DNA from: Bacteroidaceae bacterium
GTDB lineage: Bacteria > Bacteroidota > Bacteroidia > Bacteroidales > Bacteroidaceae
DNA length: 64,000 nt
Reading direction: 5' to 3'
Assembly (NCBI GenBank): GCA_017448965.1
Contig: JAFSKK010000006.1
Coordinates: forward strand, 1 to 64,000
Below are positions 32,858 through 41,006 of this stretch, in pieces (positions within the stretch are counted from its first letter, which is position 1; every line of letters begins with the position of its first letter). Made by a program: the position numbers and the translations under genes. The notes under the pieces are model-generated. The model was not told the DNA's origin and did no database searches. It saw nothing but the letters and a program-made list of their open reading frames with translations.

Positions 32858-32866
32858 GGGGGGGGG
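32858..32866. repeat. G9 homopolymer in the leader of the surface lipoprotein operon
   Basis: Nine consecutive G on the + strand (C9 in the leftward transcript), between the promoter at 32943 and the BACON gene. Homopolymer tracts of this size slip during replication and can change expression of surface proteins. Confidence 0.8.
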
Positions 32867-32942
32867 TAGAATATTGTTCATGTAAGGTGGAGTTTTCTCA
32901 TGTTGTGGTATAATAGTATGGTAAAAAGCAATATCTTCGTTG

Positions 32943-32973
32943 CAAAGTTATACGTATTTTGGGAACTACGCAA
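32943..32973 (-). promoter_or_regulatory. Promoter of the BACON-fimbrillin operon
   Basis: Leftward TAACTTTG (32950-32943) with TTG at 32973-32971 and a 20-nt spacer. The transcript start near 32937 gives a leader of about 250 nt. The rest of the 32687-33232 gap shows nothing else on the + strand except a weak TAACTTTA (33193-33200) before the KilA-N gene. Confidence 0.65.
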
Positions 32974-33232
32974 GAAAAAGGAGGAAAAATATCCCATTTG
33001 ATTCTTCTTCTTTTGGTTGGCTAGTATATGGCTCACCAATGTCAGCCTTATCATCATTGAATTGACACTTGGTGTTCTTTACCTGTTTGGAGTGATGGAC
33101 TAAAATACCGCTAATTGTCACATCTTCTATAAAATATGGCTCGAATCATGTTAAAGTCTGTGTTTGCTGGCTAATGATTGAAAGAAATGTTGTAACTTTA
33201 CAATTCAAAGTTTGTAAATCAGACGTTAAGAT

Positions 33233-33904
33233 ATGGCAAAGAACACCATCGAGTTCCTCGGCATCTGGGAGTCTATGTATAATCCGAATTTTAATTCCCC
33301 CGAATTCGAGGGAATTAAAAATGCAGCGGGTCTGAATCGTTTCATCCTCTCTGTAAAGCAATGGGTGGAGAAGACCAATTCGCGCGGAATCATTGCCAAG
33401 GCTGGCCGCTACGGTGGTACGTATGCCCATAAGGACATAGCCTTTGAGTTTGCCACATGGGTATCACCCCAGTTCAAACTCTACTTGATTCAGGAGTTCG
33501 AGCGCATGAAGACAGACGAGCAAAAGCTGCTCGGATGGACGGCAAAGCGTGAACTCTCGAAAATCAACTACCGCATTCATACGGATGCCATCAAACAGAA
33601 TTTGATTCCCGAAGAGGTGACCACAGCACAGGCCAGTATCATCTATGCGGAGGAGGCAGACGTGCTCAATGTGGCCATGTTCGGACAGACAGCCAAGCAA
33701 TGGCGTGAAGCTCATCCTGAATTAAAAGGAAACATCCGTGACTATGCCTCCATCAATGAGCTGATTTGCTTTGCAAACATGGAGAACATCAATGCCGTGC
33801 TCATCGACGATGATATGCCCAAGGCGAACGCCTCATGCGTCTCAACCGCATCGCCATCCACCAGATGCAGGTGCTGGAACAAGATGACAATAGGAATCTG
33901 TTGA
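33233..33904 (+). CDS. KilA-N domain protein with a frameshifted C-terminus
   Basis: 223 residues. Residues about 1-110 form a KilA-N DNA-binding domain ('IEFLGIWESMYNPNFNSPEF', 'WVEKTNSRGIIAKAGRYGGT', 'YAHKDIAFEFATWVSPQFKL'), common in phage and also in Bacteroidetes chromosomes. From about 33823 the product reads 'ANASCVSTASPSTRCRC..', but the next frame gives 'ERLMRLNRIAIHQMQVLEQD' and ends at 33907-33909, which looks like the true helical tail. One missing base near 33822-33826 ('CCCAAGGCGAACGCC') explains this. The DNA-binding part should be unaffected. Confidence 0.82.
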   Translation: MAKNTIEFLGIWESMYNPNFNSPEFEGIKNAAGLNRFILSVKQWVEKTNSRGIIAKAGRYGGTYAHKDIAFEFATWVSPQFKLYLIQEFERMKTDEQKLLGWTAKRELSKINYRIHTDAIKQNLIPEEVTTAQASIIYAEEADVLNVAMFGQTAKQWREAHPELKGNIRDYASINELICFANMENINAVLIDDDMPKANASCVSTASPSTRCRCWNKMTIGIC

Positions 33905-33989
33905 AGTAATATATAATAAAGGTGCAGAAAATATTGCACAAAAACCTCTCGTTTTTTTCATTTTCGGTCAGAAACGCTCGAGGATAGTT

Positions 33990-34025
33990 ATAAAAAAACG
34001 GATAGTGCTGAAACTGCTCTATCCG
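33990..34025 (-). terminator. Intrinsic terminator of the AAA ATPase gene
   Basis: CGGATAG (33999-34005) pairs with CTATCCG (34019-34025); read leftward the hairpin is followed by TTTTTTTAT. It lies 76 nt downstream of the leftward ATPase stop codon. Confidence 0.75.
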
Positions 34026-34100
34026 CTCATGTATACAAATGCCCACAACTTTACACCACCACCAGGAATCATGGTGTTCGTTCTTTAACCTTCTGATTTT

Positions 34101-35312
34101 CTAATATAGGAAGCCCAACATCCAGAGAGGCAGTTTTGCTCCATCAGGCATATCCCAATCATCTGCAAAAATATAGGAGTCTTTCACACCTGCAATCTGT
34201 GAAAAGTCCTTGCTGCGTCCACCTATCTCAAAAGTATATTTTGAATCTACCTTGAAGTCACCCTGCGCTTTACCATATTCTACATTATGAGACTCTGAAA
34301 GGCTGCTGATGGCAAAAGTCTCGCGAAGAGTACCTATCTCCACCTTGGTGGGAGCTAAGGCATACATAATATTTGTATTCTCCAGGTATACTTTGTCGGG
34401 CTTGGAAAGTTTTCCTATCTTCTTTCTGTCTGAATACAGCAGATTCAGCACTTTGGCATCGCCCAAGTATTTGAGGTATTCGACCACCGTGTCACGCCCT
34501 ATCTCAAGAGCGGCAGCAATCCTGTTGGCATTCAATTCAAAAGGTATCTCGCTACATATCATGGTGATGAGCGCTTGAAGCTTTCTGACATTGGCAACAT
34601 CCACTTTGCAAATCTGAGGTAGCTCGGTTTCAATGATGTAGTTGACCACCTGCTCAATTTTTGTGTAATACTCGCCTTCACCTTCCAACAGGAAAGGGTA
34701 GTAGCCCTTCTCCAAATATTCCTTGAACATGGCTACGGGCTTGCACTTTGAAGATACCATTTGCCACAAATCGTAAGGATGCGCAAGAATGTCCTCTAAC
34801 GACCATACAGGAAATGATAGACCATGATAGAAGCGGAGTGTCTCACGAAAAGATAGACCAGACATCGTGTATTTGACGGCACGGCGGGACAAATCTGCAT
34901 CTCCTTCCTTCAAACGAAGAAGTGAGGAACCGCTTACAATCATCTTCAAATCGGGGAACAGTTCGTAGATTTCCTTAATCTCACGACTCCAATCTGTATT
35001 GCCTGATTTATATTTGTGAATCTCATCAATTGCCAGCAGTTTACCGCCACGAATGACGAATTCTTCAGCCAATTCAACAAGTGTACGTGTGGAGAAATCC
35101 ACTGTATCTGCTGAACAATACAACACATGACGGTCTCCAGGTTGGTAGTTCTGCTTTATATGTTGCTTGATGAGCGTGGATTTCCCAACACCTTTTGCCC
35201 CCAATATGATGATAAGCTGAGTGTTCCAATGGATTTCATCCATCTTTTCACGGATAATTTCTGTGCTGATATTGGCCAATAGCCTGTCATGTTTTCTGAA
35301 TAATGCGTCCAT
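34101..35312 (-). CDS. AAA-family ATPase with DUF4143-like C-terminus
   Basis: 403 residues. Walker A 'GAKGVGKST' at 38-46, Walker B 'KLLAIDEIHK' with D96-E97, sensor-like 'LKMIVSGSSLLRL'. A winged-helix-like middle ('ALEIGRDTVVEYLKYLGDAK') and a C-terminal segment ending 'GDFKVDSKYTFEIGGRSKDF', a degenerate PD-(D/E)XK-like region seen in this family. These stand-alone ATPases are abundant and often variable between strains in Bacteroidetes; their function is unknown. Defence or DNA-related roles have been suggested but nothing here proves one. It has its own promoter and terminator. Confidence 0.85.
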   Translation of the reverse strand: MDALFRKHDRLLANISTEIIREKMDEIHWNTQLIIILGAKGVGKSTLIKQHIKQNYQPGDRHVLYCSADTVDFSTRTLVELAEEFVIRGGKLLAIDEIHKYKSGNTDWSREIKEIYELFPDLKMIVSGSSLLRLKEGDADLSRRAVKYTMSGLSFRETLRFYHGLSFPVWSLEDILAHPYDLWQMVSSKCKPVAMFKEYLEKGYYPFLLEGEGEYYTKIEQVVNYIIETELPQICKVDVANVRKLQALITMICSEIPFELNANRIAAALEIGRDTVVEYLKYLGDAKVLNLLYSDRKKIGKLSKPDKVYLENTNIMYALAPTKVEIGTLRETFAISSLSESHNVEYGKAQGDFKVDSKYTFEIGGRSKDFSQIAGVKDSYIFADDWDMPDGAKLPLWMLGFLY

Positions 35313-35343
35313 AAACGATGTTTCTTTATCTTGTTTGATGGTG

Positions 35344-35374
35344 CAAAGATAATAAAAATGTTGCGCACATACAA
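35344..35374 (-). promoter_or_regulatory. Promoter of the AAA ATPase gene with overlapping repeats
   Basis: Leftward TATCTTTG (35351-35344) with TTG at 35374-35372 and a 20-nt spacer. The spacer and upstream DNA carry TGTTGCGC/CAACA and GCGCGCAACACC words that might be an operator. Confidence 0.7.
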
Positions 35375-35379
35375 CACTT

Positions 35380-35715
35380 TCTTAAAAAAATGCTGCCTGC
35401 GCGCAACACCTTTAGCTTTTCAGGGCAACAAATGCAAGATAGGGGGCATAGTTTTTTTAGCCCATCAATCATAATAACCGACAAAAAGTCAGTAGGTGGC
35501 AGAAGGAAAGTTTAAGGGATTTTAAATGGGCGGGTAGATTGTTTAACGGAGTTTAAAAGTGTTGACAAAGTGGCAGTTAGGCATGAAGGTTGCCCTTATG
35601 GTAGGCAGAGCATGTGAGATGGAAAATGATAAATGGAAGATGTAAGCTAACGCGATGCACCCACATTTAACATTTGACACTAACATCTAAAAGAATATGT
35701 TTAACTAAAATAAAT
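35380..35715. other. Intergenic region before hsp20
   Basis: No convincing gene. A TTGACA at about 35562 looks like a sigma70 -35 hexamer, but no good partner is obvious, and no TAnnTTTG box is seen. No CIRCE (TTAGCACTC-N9-GAGTGCTAA) element is visible, so the heat-shock control of hsp20 remains open. Confidence 0.5.
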
Positions 35716-35730
35716 TAGGAGGACAAAACT

Positions 35731-36174
35731 ATGATGCCTACAGTTTATTCAACACGTAATCAGGGATGGATCCCTTCATTGTTTAACGATTTCTTCGATG
35801 ACAACTGGATGCCAACCATTAAATATCAGGGAACGACTCCAGCCATCAATGTATCGGAGGACAAAACAGCGTACAAAGTAGAAGTGGCTGCTCCTGGCAT
35901 GACCAAGGATGACTTCAAGATCCAGCTCACCACTGACGGTGATATCGTCATCAGCATGGAGAAAAAGGCTGAGAACAAAGAGGGTGGCGACAAGAAGACT
36001 TACCTGCGTAGGGAGTTCAGCTACAGCAAGTTTGAACAGAGGTTCTCACTGCCAGACAATGTGGAGAAGTCGAAAATTGCCGCAGGCATGGCAGACGGTG
36101 TGCTGACCATCGACATTCCGAAGAAGACGGAAGAGGAAAAAGCAAAGGAGACTTTGAACATCGAAATCAAGTAA
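35731..36174 (+). CDS. Hsp20-family small heat-shock chaperone
   Basis: 147 residues. Alpha-crystallin domain from about 30 to 135: 'TPAINVSEDKTAYKVEVAAP', 'GMTKDDFKIQLTTDGDIVIS', 'YLRREFSYSKFEQRFSLPDN', 'IAAGMADGVLTIDIPKK' (the conserved A-x-x-x-n-GVL motif). It binds unfolding proteins as oligomers without ATP. The ATG is preceded at 8 nt by a full AGGAGG (35717-35722), a strong Shine-Dalgarno that is rare in Bacteroidetes and suggests high translation. A second ATG follows directly. Confidence 0.95.
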   Translation: MMPTVYSTRNQGWIPSLFNDFFDDNWMPTIKYQGTTPAINVSEDKTAYKVEVAAPGMTKDDFKIQLTTDGDIVISMEKKAENKEGGDKKTYLRREFSYSKFEQRFSLPDNVEKSKIAAGMADGVLTIDIPKKTEEEKAKETLNIEIK

Positions 36175-36233
36175 ACACAAAGGTTGTTTCTTAAAAACCA
36201 CAGATTGAACAGATTAAAAAGGATTTAAGTAGA

Positions 36234-36259
36234 GGATGCGCTCCGGTGCATCCTTTTTT
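36234..36259 (+). terminator. Intrinsic terminator of hsp20
   Basis: GGATGC (36234-36239), an 8-nt loop, GCATCC (36248-36253), then TTTTTT. It lies 60 nt after the hsp20 stop. Confidence 0.8.
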
Positions 36260-36366
36260 GTGCACAAAGGGAGAAATGGATGCGGATAAGGATGTCGACC
36301 TCCGGTGAGTTTCGCCAATTTCTTCACTTTTCACTTTTCTTTTTTTCACTTTTCACTAAAATTTCC

Positions 36367-36374
36367 TACCTTTG
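36367..36374 (+). promoter_or_regulatory. -7 box TACCTTTG of the second glycan locus
   Basis: TACCTTTG is preceded by a run of TTCACTTTT words (about 36318-36358), the same words as in the inverted repeat at 22633-22821, which also ends in TACCTTTG. The ATG follows at 36397. Confidence 0.65.
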
Positions 36375-36396
36375 CACTTTCAAATCTGCGAATTGT

Positions 36397-38076
36397 ATGA
36401 CGATGACAAGACATTCTCTCTGCGTGGGATTGGCTTTTCTGGGCGGCTTTGTGTACCGCCTCATCTTAGGTTTGCAAGGGTTCGATGCCATCGACATGGG
36501 GTTCAGCATGACCTTCTACCAGAACTTCTTTCAGCATCCCGATGCCATTCCTTTCTACTTCAATTTCTATCTGACTGGACTGCTGGGCGGCTGCTGGGAG
36601 TGGGCGTTTGGACAATGGGGATTGCTTGGTTTCAGAGTGCTGGAAACGCTCTTGGGAACACTTTCCATCGCCTGTGTGTATGGTGCCTTCCGACCCTATT
36701 TGAGGCCAACAGGTGTGGCGGTGGTGGCCATTCTGGTCAGTTTTCTGTTTCCCACCGTCTTCATCACTTTCTACTATAACACCCTCTCCCTCCTGCTGAT
36801 GGCGGCATCGGTCTTCATGATGCGACGCTGGCTGCAGTCGGAGCGGCTGCTGTGGCTCATGCTGGCAGGAGTATGGGTAGGTGTCAGTTTCTTCGCAAGA
36901 ACCGTGAATGGCACATGGGGAATCCTCGTGATTGTGCCTTTCTTGACAAGGAGCAAGGGGCAAGGAGCAAGGGGCAATTGGCGAGAGGGATGGAAGAATG
37001 CCCTCACTTACGTGGGTGGCATCGCCTGTGGGGCAGGCACCATCTTCCTGCTCATGGTGCTTCTGGGGCATCTGCCCTACTTTCTGGAGGGATTGGGAGA
37101 GGCTATGGGCACATTGTCGCACGACGAGGCCTCTCATTCCTCATCCAACCTGCTTGTGGTTTACTTGAAGAGTGCACTCAACGTGGGGATACTCGCCGCA
37201 GCGATGATGGCCATCAGTTGGCTGTATGCTTACGGACAGAAGTTCCCGACAATGGGCAGAAAGGCCTGGTCGCTTCTGCTGTTGGCTGGATTGGGTGCGT
37301 TGGTGTTGACAAACAGGCCATACGCTTCGGCACTGGCTGGCTGCACCATCTTGTTGGTATTGGCAGGACTTCCTTCCATCGGGCGGATGCTGTATGCCCA
37401 AAGGGCACCGAGAGAGTTTGTGGTGATGGCAGCATACGCGCTGGTTGCAGCCTACGTGCTCCCCTTGGGCAGCGACACGGGCATTGAGAGCATCTTCAAC
37501 AAGAGTGGCGTGCTGCTGATTGTGCCTGCGGCGTGTTGTTGGCAGTGGCTGGGAGGCAAATGGCAACGGCAAATGACGGGGTGGCTGTGCATCTTTGTGT
37601 GCATCGGCATGCTGAAAAAGACGATGAAAAGGGCGTATGGAGAGAACTACGGCCGTCTGGACACTACCACCGTGGCACTGCCTGGCACACTGAATGTGAT
37701 GGTTCATGAGGAGAAGGCGACACGGTACCAGAATGTGGTGGCTCGTGTGGCTGAATTTGGCGAACAATACCCGTGCATGTTTGTCGGCAACCAGATGGCA
37801 GAGTTATACTACGCCACAGGAAAGTGGCCTTTCACAGGCAACACCATGCTCAACTCTTTCAAGGGCGAGAAACTCATCAAACGACTGGACAAGCGGGCGG
37901 AGCACTATGGACAATTGCCGCTGGTTGTGTATGTGAGATATGGGAAGAAGACTGAAAAGCAACACATCAGCGATGCAGAGGAGGCAAGGACAGCGATTGC
38001 CCCTTGGATGGAAAGGCACCAGTATCGTTCTGTGTACAAAGATGACGATATGGAGATTTTTGTGCCTAACGGATAA
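36397..38076 (+). CDS. Multi-pass membrane protein, probable GT-C-type glycosyltransferase
   Basis: 559 residues from ATG 36397 (the longer frame lies before the promoter). About ten hydrophobic segments, for example 'TGVAVVAILVSFLFPTVFIT' and 'WSLLLLAGLGALVLTNRPYA'. An acidic 'GFDAIDMGFSMTFYQNFFQH' loop follows the first helix, as in GT-C enzymes that use polyprenyl-phosphate sugars. The C-terminal ~130 residues are soluble. The next gene encodes a GtrB-like polyprenyl-phosphate GT2, which makes such donors, so a GtrC-like role is plausible. Oddity: 'TRSKGQGARGNW' (about 186-200) is encoded by a tandem GGAGCAAGGGGCAA word that also occurs between genes at 18990. Confidence 0.7.
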   Translation: MTMTRHSLCVGLAFLGGFVYRLILGLQGFDAIDMGFSMTFYQNFFQHPDAIPFYFNFYLTGLLGGCWEWAFGQWGLLGFRVLETLLGTLSIACVYGAFRPYLRPTGVAVVAILVSFLFPTVFITFYYNTLSLLLMAASVFMMRRWLQSERLLWLMLAGVWVGVSFFARTVNGTWGILVIVPFLTRSKGQGARGNWREGWKNALTYVGGIACGAGTIFLLMVLLGHLPYFLEGLGEAMGTLSHDEASHSSSNLLVVYLKSALNVGILAAAMMAISWLYAYGQKFPTMGRKAWSLLLLAGLGALVLTNRPYASALAGCTILLVLAGLPSIGRMLYAQRAPREFVVMAAYALVAAYVLPLGSDTGIESIFNKSGVLLIVPAACCWQWLGGKWQRQMTGWLCIFVCIGMLKKTMKRAYGENYGRLDTTTVALPGTLNVMVHEEKATRYQNVVARVAEFGEQYPCMFVGNQMAELYYATGKWPFTGNTMLNSFKGEKLIKRLDKRAEHYGQLPLVVYVRYGKKTEKQHISDAEEARTAIAPWMERHQYRSVYKDDDMEIFVPNG

Positions 38077-38105
38077 AGTTGAAAGTTGAGAGTTTAGAGA
38101 GATAT

Positions 38106-39053
38106 ATGGACATTTCTGTTGTTTCTCCTATCTACAGGGGAGAAAAAATGCTGGATGAACTCGTGGAGCGCATCGAGAAGGCAGTGGAGGGGATTACCTC
38201 CGACTACGAGATTGTGCTGGTGAACGACTGTTCGCCCGACAACTCGTGGGAGTGCATCGAACGGCGGTGCAAGACTGACAGGCGTGTGAAGGGGGTGAAC
38301 CTCAGCAGGAACTTCGGGCAGCATTATGCCATCACGGCAGGACTGTCGAAGGCACAAGGGGAATGGGTGGTGGTGATGGACTGCGACCTGCAAGACCGCC
38401 CTGAAGAGATTCCCAACCTGTACAGGAAGGCGCAGGAGGGATATGACAGCGTGTTTGCTCAGCGTATGGAACGTCAAGACTCGTGGGCGAAGCGGATGTC
38501 GAGCACGCTTTTCTATGGGGTCTTCTCCTTCCTGACAGACTCTCGTCAGGACAAATCCGTGGCTAATTTCGGCATCTACCACAGAAAGGTGGTGGAGGCC
38601 ATTCTGTCGATGAACGACAGCATACGGTATTTCCCCATCATGGCGCAGTGGGTGGGATTCAGAAAAGGATACCTGCCTGTACAACACGCCGAGAGCGAAA
38701 GGGGAAAGTCGAGTTACAGCCTCTTCAAACTGTTCCGACTGGCCAGCGACAACATGATTGGCTTCTCGGACAAACCTCTTCGCCTGATGCTGAAGATTGG
38801 TTTCTACATCACACTCCTCTCGCTGCTTGTGGCACTCTATTACTTCGTGAAATGGGCAATGGGCTGGATTGAAGTGGACGGCTTCACCACGCTGGTCATT
38901 TCGGTATGGTTTGCCTTGGGCACCATCGCCATGATGCTGGGCGTGACGGGCATCTACATAGGAAAGATTTACGACCGAGTGAAGGGAAGACCCACCTTCA
39001 TCATCAGCGAGACGCTGAACATGGACAAAGACGATGATGATACAACTGGCTAA
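38106..39053 (+). CDS. GtrB/DPM1-like polyprenyl-phosphate glycosyltransferase (GT2)
   Basis: 315 residues from ATG 38106; an in-frame TTG 27 nt upstream lies in a GTTGAAAGTTGA junction word. GT-A domain 'ISVVSPIYRGEKMLDELVER', 'YEIVLVNDCSPDNSWECIER', 'GEWVVVMDCDLQDRPEEIPN' (the DxDxQDPPE signature), then two C-terminal membrane helices ('IGFYITLLSLLVALYYFVKW', 'ISVWFALGTIAMMLGVTGIY'). Such enzymes move a sugar from a nucleotide to undecaprenyl phosphate at the inner membrane. The stop overlaps the next gene by 20 nt. Confidence 0.9.
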   Translation: MDISVVSPIYRGEKMLDELVERIEKAVEGITSDYEIVLVNDCSPDNSWECIERRCKTDRRVKGVNLSRNFGQHYAITAGLSKAQGEWVVVMDCDLQDRPEEIPNLYRKAQEGYDSVFAQRMERQDSWAKRMSSTLFYGVFSFLTDSRQDKSVANFGIYHRKVVEAILSMNDSIRYFPIMAQWVGFRKGYLPVQHAESERGKSSYSLFKLFRLASDNMIGFSDKPLRLMLKIGFYITLLSLLVALYYFVKWAMGWIEVDGFTTLVISVWFALGTIAMMLGVTGIYIGKIYDRVKGRPTFIISETLNMDKDDDDTTG

Positions 39054-39747
39054 ATGGGACACTGACCACTTTGGATTCAAGGTGGGACACCTTCTCTGGC
39101 AAGGGGAGGTGGACATGACACGTATGAAAGAGATGGTGTCAGAGGCACAAAAGAAAGGCTACCAGTTACTCTATCTGAAGGGAGTGACACTGCCGAAGGA
39201 GGAACTGGACGAGCGTTTTTTTCTGGCCGACAGAAGGGCAATGTATGAGTTGAAAACGACGAGGATGAAAACTGCTCCAGATGACACCCACGTGAAGAGT
39301 ATGCTGCACCACGAACTGACGAAGGAACTGCTGGAGCTGGCATGGGAAAGCGGAGTGTATTCGCGCTACAACAAGGACGAGCGGTTTCCCAAAGAGGCAT
39401 TCCGCTTGTTATACCGCATCTGGATGGAGAACTCGCTGAATGGAACGATGGCAACGGACGTGCTGGCGTATGTGGAGAATGGTGTGCCTGTGGGTATCAT
39501 CACATACAGGATGGACGAGGATGCCGTGGTGATTGGACTGGTGGCCGTGAACGGGAAAATGGCGAACAGAGGTATTGGCACACGGCTGATGCAGGCGTTC
39601 CTGTCGAGCTTCGACAAGGGAACGTGCGTGAGGGTGGCAACACAGATGGACAACCTTGGAGCGTGTCACTTCTATGAGAAGAATGGGTTTGTGTTGAAGG
39701 AAGAGACACCCATCTACCACATCTGGACTACCAAAGAAGCGAAATAA
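39034..39747 (+). CDS. GNAT acetyltransferase, WecD/RffC-like (dTDP-4-amino-dideoxyhexose N-acetyltransferase)
   Basis: 237 residues. N-terminal 'IQLAKWDTDHFGFKVGHLLW' resembles the WecD start ('WDSxFFG..'). The GNAT acetyl-CoA site is 'VIGLVAVNGKMANRGIGTRL' followed by 'MQAFLSSF' and 'ATQMDNLGACHFYEKNGFVL'. WecD acetylates dTDP-4-amino-4,6-dideoxygalactose (Fuc4N) in enterobacterial common antigen synthesis. The next gene is a WecE-like aminotransferase and rmlB follows, which fits this pathway. It overlaps the GT2 gene by 20 nt, so translation is coupled. Confidence 0.82.
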   Translation: MMIQLAKWDTDHFGFKVGHLLWQGEVDMTRMKEMVSEAQKKGYQLLYLKGVTLPKEELDERFFLADRRAMYELKTTRMKTAPDDTHVKSMLHHELTKELLELAWESGVYSRYNKDERFPKEAFRLLYRIWMENSLNGTMATDVLAYVENGVPVGIITYRMDEDAVVIGLVAVNGKMANRGIGTRLMQAFLSSFDKGTCVRVATQMDNLGACHFYEKNGFVLKEETPIYHIWTTKEAK

Positions 39748-39769
39748 AGACATTTACACATAAAACGAT

Positions 39770-40927
39770 ATGACTATGGAAGTATCTAGGATTCCGTTCA
39801 ACCAACCACACCTCACGGGAAAAGAGGCGCACTACATGTATCAAGCAGTGTACACAGGTAAGTTGTCGGGCAATGGGCTTTTCACCAAGAAGTGCCAGCA
39901 GTTCTTTGAACAGAAGTATGGGTTCAAAAAGACGCTGCTGACCACTTCGTGTACAGATGCGCTGGAGATGTGTGCCATCCTCTGCAACGTTGGCGAAGGT
40001 GACGAGGTGATTGTTCCTTCGTACACATTTGTGTCAACAGCATTAGCGTTTGTAAGACAGGGATGCAAGATTGTGTTTGCCGACTCGATGGAGAGCAATC
40101 CCAACATAGATGCAGAGAAACTGGAGGCGCTAATTACGCCACGCACAAAGGTGATTGTACCCGTGCACTATGCAGGAGTGGCATGCGATATGGACAGAAT
40201 CATGGAGATAGCCAACCGACACGGGCTGTTGGTGGTGGAAGATGCAGCACAGGCCATAGACTCCTACTACAAAGGGCGTCCACTGGGCACCATCGGACAT
40301 CTGTCGGCATTCTCGTTCCATGAGACCAAGAACATTATTGCTGGCGAAGGAGGCCTCATCGGCATCAATGACGAACGGTTTGTGCGCCGTGCGGAAATCA
40401 TCTGGGAGAAAGGCACGAACAGGTCAGAGTTCTTCAGAGGAGAGGTGAACAAGTATGGATGGGTGGACACAGGCAGTTCTTTCCTTCCGTCAGAAGTGAT
40501 TTCGGCATTTTTGTGGGCTCAGTTGGAGAACATGGAGGACATCCAGCAAAAGCGGAAAACACTCTGGAAGGCCTACCATCAGGGACTTGAAGGACTGGCT
40601 CAAGAGGGATTCTTCCTACTGCCAGAAGTGCCCGACTATGCAACCAACAATGCCCATATGTTCTACATCGTTTGCCGTAATTTGGAGGAACGAAGTGCAC
40701 TCATCAGCACACTGAAGGCACAGGGGATTCTAGCGGTATTCCACTACCTCTCCCTTCACAAGAGCGACTACTATGTCAGCCATTACTCCGACATTCCCGA
40801 CCTGCCACAATGTGACAGATATGCCGATTGTCTGGTTCGTCTGCCCCTGTTCTACGAACTGACATTGGAACAAGTGGACAAGATTGTCAACTGCATCAAG
40901 GACTTCTTCACGAAGCCAATAAAATGA
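39770..40927 (+). CDS. DegT/DnrJ/EryC1 sugar aminotransferase, WecE/RffA-like
   Basis: 385 residues, fold type I PLP enzyme. 'IPFNQPHLTGKEAHYMYQAV' matches the WecE N-terminus, 'TTSCTDALEMCAIL' the phosphate site, 'VVEDAAQAIDSYYKGRPLGT' the PLP-stacking Asp, and 'FSFHETKNIIAGEGGL' the Schiff-base lysine. WecE turns dTDP-4-keto-6-deoxyglucose into dTDP-Fuc4N. With rmlB (substrate supply) and the WecD-like gene it gives a route to dTDP-Fuc4NAc. Another 4-amino sugar such as Qui4N cannot be excluded. Confidence 0.9.
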   Translation: MTMEVSRIPFNQPHLTGKEAHYMYQAVYTGKLSGNGLFTKKCQQFFEQKYGFKKTLLTTSCTDALEMCAILCNVGEGDEVIVPSYTFVSTALAFVRQGCKIVFADSMESNPNIDAEKLEALITPRTKVIVPVHYAGVACDMDRIMEIANRHGLLVVEDAAQAIDSYYKGRPLGTIGHLSAFSFHETKNIIAGEGGLIGINDERFVRRAEIIWEKGTNRSEFFRGEVNKYGWVDTGSSFLPSEVISAFLWAQLENMEDIQQKRKTLWKAYHQGLEGLAQEGFFLLPEVPDYATNNAHMFYIVCRNLEERSALISTLKAQGILAVFHYLSLHKSDYYVSHYSDIPDLPQCDRYADCLVRLPLFYELTLEQVDKIVNCIKDFFTKPIK

Positions 40928-40942
40928 AATAGGCCATTTCAT

Positions 40943-40973
40943 TTTGTAATGTGCTCACTTAATCGTACCTTTG
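40943..40973 (+). promoter_or_regulatory. Promoter of rmlB
   Basis: TTTG at 40943-40946, 19-nt spacer, TACCTTTG at 40966-40973. The start is predicted near 40980; a GTG at 40995 precedes the preferred ATG at 41007. Confidence 0.8.
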
Positions 40974-41006
40974 CACCCAAAATAAAAAAGAATAGTGCTT
41001 AACAAT

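Noticed and set aside
33233..33904. KilA-N gene considered as sign of a prophage
   Set aside because: No structural, integrase or lysis genes nearby; solitary KilA-N genes are common in Bacteroidetes chromosomes.
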